From NCBI GenBank assembly GCA_009363875.1, contig CM018680.1:60376700-60440699 (forward strand): DNA of 64,000 bases, read 5' to 3'. The notes under the pieces were generated by a model that did not search any database, was not told the origin of the DNA, and saw only the letters and a program-made list of their open reading frames with translations. Shown here piece after piece: positions 56,720 through 64,000 of the stretch (its first letter is position 1; each line of letters starts with the position of its first letter). The translations under genes and the position numbers were made by a program. This DNA is from Mikania micrantha (lineage: Eukaryota; Streptophyta; Magnoliopsida; Asterales; Asteraceae).

Positions 56720-59294
56720 TGTGACATCCGGCAATTCTGGGTAAATTGCAACACTCATTTCACATCCATACTTGTTGCATTTCATTTAATTGAGTTTAAT
56801 TAGATGAGCTAAACACAAACACAAAACAATAATTCGGATTATTATTGAATTGTGCATTACACGTTGATTAGGATTAATCAAGCGTGCAAACACTTCGTAA
56901 ACACACAAACACGAACCATCAAAGGTAATTCAAGGAATTATCGAAACACACACACGAGTCTCACGAACGTGGTGATCAAACTTATATGTTATTACATGAT
57001 TATGTGCTAAACATGCATTAGATGCTTTGGATAAACGTTAGGAATCGAGTACGAGCGAAATCGAATCGACGAAATTGAAAAACAAGTTTATGGACCCGTC
57101 GCGGTACGCGATAGCCCTTGGCGAACGGCTTCGCGATACGCGAAGCAGTAGCGGGGACTCTGAGTCCCGAATCTCTCCGCGGTACGCGATAAAAGATTTT
57201 GATCGGCCTATGCGGTACGCGAAGGTCATGCAGATCAAAATTTCTTTATAATTCAACCCCAATTCATTTTCACTCGGTTTCCTTTCCATTTCTCCGACTT
57301 TCTTCATCAGCTCTCGACCCAAAACACTGAAACCAACCCTTCAAACCTGTTGGAATCATCATTGGGACTATTACTTGCATTGGTGAACCACTTGGAGTTA
57401 TTGAAAGCTTGGGGAAGGATCAAGGAAGCTACAAACGACCATCAATCACTGATTCAGCATCATCAGCCATCATTCCATCAAATCCTAGCTTCTAAGGTAG
57501 TTTTACTTGTTTATTAGTTGATAGATCGCACATGCAATGGGTAAAAAACCCACATGCAACTCCATATGATGATTGTGCTCAGATTTGTTGGTGATTGGAT
57601 GTGTTATCGTCATAGATTTACTGATTTTATTGTTTAGTGATGTTAGATTTGAGTTTGGTTTAGTTATTGTTTTATTTGGGGATGATATTGGTACACTTGC
57701 CATAAAAGGAAACTTTTATGTTGCAAGTCTTGAATTTGTGATGATCTAGACATGTTAGACATGTCTAGATGTTGTTAAATATATATTGGAGTGTCTAGAA
57801 ACACATTGGATATTTGGCTTTGTCAAAAACTTGGTTTTGTAGAAACTTACTATTTATGGAAACTTTTAGAAATCAAAAGAGGGCTTTTGATGTTTTAAAA
57901 CGTTTTGATGAACTTGGATTATTGAAATATGTTTAGAAATAGTTTTTAACATATTTGGAAACTTGGATTTGTGAAAACGAACTTTTAAACGGATACTTTC
58001 CAAATAAGGAAACTTTATTTTGACAAAACGGCATAAATGGTGATTTATGCGCAAACGACATGTTTTAAGGGTTTAAATGTGTTTTATAAACATATTAAGG
58101 TATTAACATTATAAATGGAATTTCATAACCACACTTTCTTAAATGGGAAACTTTCTAAAAATGGTAACTTGTGCGAGTAGAGTCATAGGATGCATTTTGG
58201 TGTCTTATGAGCATTGAGACACATAAACACAACAATCGTGTCACCAACGATTCGTCGAGTCTCACTAGTCAACAAACACACACTCGGTTGAGCACACCGA
58301 CACTTGGAGTTGTATGGACTACAACACACCACATGACACATACTTACACCTATATGATCATAGGTGCTTACTAGCAGGACTGCTAGCTTTCGCAGTCGCG
58401 AACATCACATAAACCGGAACTGCTTCATCAGGTGAGTTCACGGCCCCTTTTTACATTTTCTACCTTTGGGGGAGAAAACATTGCATACAACTGATTTTGA
58501 TCAACATACATACTTTTGGTTTCATTTGTACATGCTAATATCGTATATACATATGTGTGGCACTCATCCACAAAACTGATAAGTCCTCATTAAACACATC
58601 TCGAACCGTTAATAGCGCGTAGCGCTTAGCGTGGTAATTCTGAATAGTACTATTTGGGCCTGACAAGCCCCACTGTTGTGCGCCGTATGGACACCCCGAC
58701 TGGAGGTTGGAACAGTGCATAATTGACCAATAAACATTGCCATATCTTGTTGGATGGATATGGCGGGAGGCAGCATGTTAGCTTCGGTTTCGAACCCGCA
58801 TATGATATATAAAATTACAAACAATTACTTTAAACATTTTGATGTTTACTGCTGATACAAACCTGTGCTCTCACCAACCTTTGTGTTGACCCTTTTACTC
58901 GCATGTTTTCTCAGGTAACTAAGGCACGCGCACAAGGATAGGATGCTAGGATGGAGTCCCATGCATCAGCTTTAGTGTCTTAGGCAGATTGATAATAATT
59001 GGCATTTGTCTTGTTATGTAAAGTTAAATACTTAAACCGCTTCCGTACTACTACTCTTTAAGTTTTCAAAACTGATTAAACTTATGCTTCCGCAACTTAT
59101 AATTACAATGTTGCTTTGATAACTTAAACTTTTTACTTCCGCAACTCTGATTCTACTAAACTGTTTTATCCAAGTTAATGGATGTACGTATGAAACCAGA
59201 CATGTAGGTCTCGCATCATTGTGTGACCGGAGACTGCGATCCTGATTGGTCTCGCTCGCGCCCCGTTCGGGACGGGATTTCTCGGGGTGCGACA
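56720..59294 (+). repeat. 5' LTR of element 2
   Basis: TGTGACATCCGGCAATTCTGG ... CTCGGGGTGCGACA. It carries four CGCG-N3-CGCG-type palindromes (57099-57220), a TATAAT-like box near 57247, and GGAAACTTTTATG / AAACTTACTATTTATGG words like the other LTRs of the window. Confidence 0.9.
57099..57220 (+). promoter_or_regulatory. Palindrome array in the U3 of element 2
   Basis: TCGCG-GTA-CGCGA (57099-57111), CTTCGCG-ATA-CGCGAAG (57129-57145), CGCG-GTA-CGCG (57178-57188) and GCG-GTA-CGC (57212-57220). Spacing and distance to the TATA-like box match the arrays of the other LTRs. Confidence 0.8.
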
Positions 59295-59297
59295 GAT

Positions 59298-59309
59298 TGG
59301 TATCAGAGA
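59298..59309 (+). other. Primer binding site of element 2
   Basis: TGGTATCAGAGA, 11 of 12 bases as in the initiator-Met site of element 1, three bases after the LTR end. Confidence 0.85.
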
Positions 59310-61066
59310 CTCCGGTTATTGCGAATTAGGTTTGCATTTAGTGAACTTAGTCTATAACCACTAGTCTCCACACAACGCGTAGTGCTTAGTATTAGTTCCA
59401 CCTGCATGCATTATCGTACATATACACAATTCACACATTTATATGTGGCGACACTGTCATCACCATCTATGCTCGCATTAGATGAGAAGGAACAGATTGT
59501 TCCTACCTCCTTCAGTATCAACACTACCGGTAGCAGTTGAGTCACCGAACCAAGCACCAACTATCACCCGAAGACAGCACGTCTGAGCCATCGCAGGAGG
59601 AGCAGCCGGTACACATACGCTATATCACCGGTGCCCGAATCGAAGAGGCGACGACAAAAGCTGATCGGGGATGAAACTTAAACAAGTCCAGGGATGAAAC
59701 AGGCCCTGTGGCTCAACAACATTCTTGTAACCCTTTGGTACCGCTACACATACTGCTTACAAGGACCATATGAGGAGATTCCAAACTCAACTCCTTGTCA
59801 CTCATAGAATATCACCGAACGAACATGGTCGCTCGAGTTAAGGAAAACTAGAGTGACCATGCGGAGGGATTTCATTACGGGTGCTAGGTGGTCATCCAGA
59901 AGCATCAATACTAACACTCACACAATCAGTGACTCAACACCAAGTGACCTGAGGAAAACACGCTCAAGCCACGTAGCTATCCTTATAGGATCTACGCAAG
60001 ATCCTATAATACCATACAATTCGCGTGACTAGCCCAAGTATTAGTTCGATAGGCTATTTAACCACACCTCATATGACTCATGTTTGAAATCTCGATGACA
60101 TGAATAAACTCTGAATCCAGTAAAACCTAATAGCTCTAAGCAGGAGGAACTAGAATTCTTATGTAAGGTAAATTGACGATCATGGTGCGCAACATAATCG
60201 TGAATTTACAGGTACGCATGAATTCTGGCAAATTCTATTATGAGCCTATTTCTGAAAACACATACATTGATATTCGCTTATCCATCACTCTGATGGTTGC
60301 AACGGAATTCAAGCAACGTATCAAGATTTCAACATAACGTTCATCAAATTCCTGGCTATAGTCCGGATTACCATATATCCACGAAAACCTCATGTTGCGA
60401 CTATACACTTCACATGAAGCAACGTATCAAATTTTCGATGAGGACCCCGCCAAAGATCCTAAGGAAGACCCCATGGAGGAGTCACCCGACAATGCATCAT
60501 CCATACTAGACTAACCTGAGCCTGAAGGACAGTGTCTTGAGTCCATTTGACTCGGGACCTAACTTGGGCAAACGACCGAATCGAGTGGCTTAAAGAGGAA
60601 CTAAGATATACAAGTACCCGACATACGGAGCTTTGTAGCATAGTCAATAAGATGAACCAGGATATAACCCAGTTGATTTCACCATTCCAGGCAGCCGAAG
60701 ACCGGTTGCCATCGCTAAAGTTACAATCGAAGAGCTGGAAAAGCAAGGTCGCCAATCCAGTTCCGGAAGGACCTGACACTGGGGAGAAGGAACCAGCGGC
60801 GGATGCTGATTCTGATTCCACTATCGATAACGCCTCCGATAAACTTAGCATAGACCTGGTAGAAATAGGTTGTGACTCTGTACTTGAAAATTTTGGAGTC
60901 TTAGTGTTTGGGGTATTAAATGAATTGTAACCAGTACAACTTATTGTATATCAAGACTAATATATGTTATTGAAAATTTTGTCTATGACAATCAATACAT
61001 GTTTTCTTCTCATACCAATCATGTGCTACTTTAGTCATTAGATCTACACTAACGCTTATTCTCGCT
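59310..61066 (+). other. Leader of element 2 with a remnant pre-gag ORF
   Basis: An open frame at 60547-60930 (127 residues) is charged and helix-prone (DRIEWLKEELRYTSTRHTELCSIVNKMNQDI) followed by an acidic, Pro/Ser-rich tail. Upstream the same frame is interrupted. 60163-60232 matches 16884-16952 of element 1. It could be an additional ORF of this lineage, now broken. Function unknown. Confidence 0.55.
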
Positions 61067-62170
61067 ATGAAGATCATGGCTGGAAGACGCGGAGAATGCG
61101 AGAACGCGGGAGGGCGTGGAAACATTAACCTCATCGCAACGAAGCTGAACGCACTAATCAACAAACGAGTTGAGGAGGAAATCGCTGCACGCGAAGCTGC
61201 ACGTAACCAGGATCAACTGATTCAAGGGACAAACCCTAATCCACCCCACTGCACATTCAAAACATTCTTAGACTGCAAACCACCTTCTTTCAATGGTACG
61301 GAGGGGGCTGCCGGTCTCCTCCGATGGATTGAGAGATTGGAATCAATTTTCATCATGAGCAACTGTAGGGTTAAGGACCGCGTGAAGTACGCAACAGGAA
61401 CCTTAGAGGGAACAACCCTCACTTGGTGGGACACAAATGTTCAAACCCTAGGACGAGAAACGTCTGAGGCTATACCTTGGGATGAATACAAAAGAATGAT
61501 GAACCACAAATACTTCCCTGACGACAAAGTTCAGATATTGGAAACGGAATTTCGGAACCACAGGATGATTGGTTCTGAGATCGAGGCATACACTTCTCGA
61601 TCTTATGAGTTGGCACACATGTGCCCAGAAATGGTGACCCCAGCCTACAAACATCTCGAAAGATACATTGAGGGATTGACACCACAGGTTCGGGACATGG
61701 TACTATCCGCTGACCCCACCACTTTACAACAAGCCGTATACTTAGCTCATGAACTGACCAATACCGCGGTTATACAAGGATTATTACCTCCACGTGGCTC
61801 AATAATCAAAACCACCGACAACAAACGCAGATGGGATAACACTCAAACCAAAACCCCTACTCTACAACCACCAAGACGACGTAAGGGTGCCTATGCTGGC
61901 AAAAACCCAAGGTGCAACAACTGTGATTATCATCATAAACAAGGACCATGTGAAAGATACCGATGCCAATGGTGCGGAAAGCGAGGCCACACAACTAAAA
62001 ACTGTAGGGGTGAACTGGTGACCAAAATTTCACAGCCTCAGCCGCAGCAATACAAAACACCAAAAGGTTGCTTCGGATGTGGAAAGCCAGGGCACTTTAA
62101 GAGGGACTGCCCCCATGCGGAAAACAATGGGGATGAAGCACCGAAGAGTTGCTTTGAATGTGGGAACTAG
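61067..62170 (+). CDS. gag: Gag of element 2, truncated in the third zinc knuckle
   Basis: 367 residues from the first ATG. The gag domain lies at about 85-235 (GLLRWIERLESIF, TGTLEGTTLTWWDTNV, SRSYELAHMCPEMVTPAYKHLE). CNNCDYHHKQGPC follows, then the CCHC knuckles CQWCGKRGHTTKNC and CFGCGKPGHFKRDC. A third knuckle begins (CFECGN) but is cut by TAG at 62168-62170 and a missing base. Its remainder (GHLRKDC...) is open in another frame to 62340. It should form particles and bind RNA, as in element 1. The first two knuckles are intact, so the product may still be functional. Confidence 0.88.
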   Translation: MKIMAGRRGECENAGGRGNINLIATKLNALINKRVEEEIAAREAARNQDQLIQGTNPNPPHCTFKTFLDCKPPSFNGTEGAAGLLRWIERLESIFIMSNCRVKDRVKYATGTLEGTTLTWWDTNVQTLGRETSEAIPWDEYKRMMNHKYFPDDKVQILETEFRNHRMIGSEIEAYTSRSYELAHMCPEMVTPAYKHLERYIEGLTPQVRDMVLSADPTTLQQAVYLAHELTNTAVIQGLLPPRGSIIKTTDNKRRWDNTQTKTPTLQPPRRRKGAYAGKNPRCNNCDYHHKQGPCERYRCQWCGKRGHTTKNCRGELVTKISQPQPQQYKTPKGCFGCGKPGHFKRDCPHAENNGDEAPKSCFECGN

Positions 62171-63627
62171 GGCACCTCAGGAAGGACTGCCCATATCTAG
62201 AAAACGGCAACAATAACAGGAACAATAACGGTCCGAGGGAACGACCCCTCGTGATTGGGGCTAAAGAAGCCAGAAATAATCCTAATCTTGCAACAGGTAC
62301 GTATCTCTTAAACGAATCATTACGCTTCTGTATTGTGTGATACTGGAACTGAGAAAAGTCTTATATTTAAGCACTTTAGTAAATCCTTGTTATAACCCCA
62401 ATGTATCTAGAGGTTGAATACACCGTAGAGCTAGCTGATGATAAACTGATTGTAACTAATCACATTCTGAGAAAATGCACTTTAGAGCTAGCAAACCATA
62501 ATCTTAAGATCGACCTCATGCCGGTTACGCTAGGCAGTTTTGGGATAATAGTGGACATGGAATGGCTGTCTAAAAACTAAGCTAAATCACTTGCCACAAC
62601 AAGTTTGTGCGCATACCTCTCCCTAGTGGAGAAACCCTAGACATCAACCGTGAAAGAAGCGACACTCTCCTGTCCCCATGTGAAAGAGGGAACAAATACC
62701 TATGGACTTCATTACCCAATTACCCCATACTCCTAATGGAGATGACACAATCTGAGTAATGAGGGACCGACTAACAAATTCAGCACATTTCCTTGTGACT
62801 AGGGAAAACGACAGGATGGAAAAACTAGCCTAAATCTATGTTAAGGAAGTGGCCTCACGACATGAAGTGTCAATCTCCATCCTTTCGGATCAGGATATTA
62901 GATTCACTACCAACTTCGGGAAATCATTACAAGGGTCATTTGACACACGGTCGGATATGAGTACTGCATACTACCCCCCAACTGTACAATACAAACTCTC
63001 GAAGATATGTTACGAGCATGAGTAGTAGACTTCAGAATAGCGGGGAAACTCACCTACCATTGGTGGAGTTTTCCTACAACAACAGTTACCCACACCAGCA
63101 TCAAGGCAGCGCCTTTTGAGGCACTCTATGGCAGGAAGTGCCAATCACCGCTCTGTTGGGCAGAAGTGGGTGACAGTCAACTCACTGGCTCAAAACTTAT
63201 ACATGAAACAACCGAGAAGATAGTACAGATTAGAAACCGCATGGCAGCAGCTCGCGATAGTCAACAGAGCTATGCCGATCACCCTTCTGTTTTGCCAAAC
63301 GAGGAAACTGGATCCACGGTATATTGGACCATTTGAAATCCTGAAGCGGATTGGCCTAGTAGCATACCAACTTAACCTACCAGCCGAACTCGATGTAGTT
63401 CACAACATATTCCATGTCTCAAATCGGAAGAAGTGGTTATCAGATGAGACACTTGTGATTCCACTGGATAAAATCCAGGTGGATGAACAACTACGATTCA
63501 TGGGAGAACTCGTAGAGATCATGGACCGAGGGGTCAAACGAATTAAACAGAGTCGGATTCCGATTGCCAGGCTCCGATGGAACTCGAAACGCGGACCTAA
63601 ATTCGCGGGGAACGTGAAGATCAGATG
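62171..63627 (+). pseudogene. pol: Pol remnant of element 2, RT and RNase H deleted
   Basis: 62171-62340 holds the end of the gag linker and the protease start. Protease-like sequence with stops reaches about 62600. Then GTNTYGLHYPI-type sequence near 62695 (frame-shifted IPMDFIT of the integrase core) follows directly. Integrase-core remnants follow to 63260, and an open end 63272-63628 shows KLDPRYIGPFEILKRIG, HNIFHVSNRKKWL and a chromodomain-like LVEIMDRGVKRIKQSRIPIARLRWNSKRGPK. Roughly 2 kb of RT/RNase H is missing compared with element 1. Confidence 0.85.
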
Positions 63628-63683
63628 ATACGCAAATATCCCCATCTTTTCAAACAAACAACGTCGAACGCCAACAACAACGG

Positions 63684-63814
63684 ATAAATTTCGGGACGAA
63701 ATTTCCTTTCAACAAGGGGATGATGTGACAACCAGAAATTTTCAAATTTTCATTCTCAAACACTACCAACAACAACCAAATTTCGGGACGAAATTTCTTT
63801 CTACAAGGGGATGA
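63684..63814 (+). other. Duplicated polypurine tract and partial LTR start
   Basis: AAATTTCGGGACGAAATTTC...ACAAGGGGATGATGTGAC occurs twice, at about 63687-63730 and 63778-63820. The first copy is followed by TGTGACAACCAGAAATTTTC, a different LTR-like start that is not continued. The second leads into the real 3' LTR. Confidence 0.75.
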
Positions 63815-64000
63815 TGTGACATCCGGCAATTCTGGGTAAATTGCAACACTCATTTCACATCCATACTTGTTGCATTTCATTTAATTGAGTTTAATTAGAT
63901 GAGCTAAACACAAACACAAAACAATAATTCGGATTATTATTGAATTGTGCATTACACGTTGATTAGGATTAATCAAGCGTGCAAACACTTCGTAAACACA
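63815..64000 (+). repeat. 3' LTR of element 2, truncated by window end
   Basis: Identical to 56720-56905 over all 186 bases present. Confidence 0.93.

Larger units (their letters stand above)
56720..64000 (+). mobile_element. Tekay-like Ty3/gypsy element 2, RT-deleted, cut by window end
   Basis: 5' LTR 56720-59294, primer site 59298-59309, long leader, gag, short broken pol remnant, polypurine tract, and 3' LTR from 63815. The 186 visible bases of the 3' LTR are identical to the 5' LTR, so insertion is recent. Protease-like sequence passes directly into integrase-like sequence near 62690; RT and RNase H are gone. It depends on other copies for transposition. Confidence 0.9.

Overview
The window is nuclear DNA of a repeat-rich flowering plant. 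The evidence is spliced genes with GT-AG introns, plant PHGAP/REN-type and plant-type ankyrin proteins, and plant LTR retrotransposons primed by initiator-Met tRNA, along with plant Helitrons, hAT MITEs and SINEs. It is probably a eudicot. Asteraceae is my guess from the overall repeat style and is not proven. Most of the 64 kb is transposon-derived, AT-rich sequence.

Layout. 1-824: decayed Helitron Rep fragment (minus strand), cut by the window edge. 0.8-10.5 kb: intergenic, with two foldback elements, a broken PIF/Harbinger Myb-like ORF (5936-7509, minus) and two hAT-type elements with 8-bp target duplications. 10.5-27.0 kb: a three-level nest. A solo LTR (10502-26991, duplication AATAC) is split by a diverged LTR-like insertion (about 12365-25990), which is itself split by a full-length Ty3/gypsy Tekay/Del-like element (13603-24578, duplication TAAAT). 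That element has 2.83-kb LTRs about 99.6% identical by eye, an open gag and a heavily broken pol. 27-32.6 kb: degenerate repeats and another hAT element.

32.6-53.7 kb holds the only two cellular genes, both on the minus strand. The first is a small ankyrin-repeat protein (32642-41020, 6 exons). The second is a PH-domain RhoGAP of the PHGAP/REN family (42560-53663, 21 exons found, last exon missing near a 100-N gap). Their introns are loaded with hAT MITEs, short non-autonomous Helitrons, SINEs and a 146-bp tandem repeat. Both genes match their families exon by exon with proper splice sites, but carry small indels that break frame: one in the ankyrin gene and five in the RhoGAP. Either the assembly has residual indel errors or both copies are decaying.

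53.7-56.7 kb is intergenic. From 56720 to the window end lies a second Tekay-like element. It has a 5' LTR of 2.58 kb, a primer site and a nearly complete gag, but the RT/RNase H region is deleted. Its 3' LTR begins at 63815 and is identical to the 5' LTR over all 186 visible bases.

I found no CRISPR array, operon, or clearly new protein system. The most unusual signal is an array of palindromes with covarying arms (CGCG-N3-CGCG core) just upstream of the TATA box in the LTRs of all three Tekay-like subfamilies.
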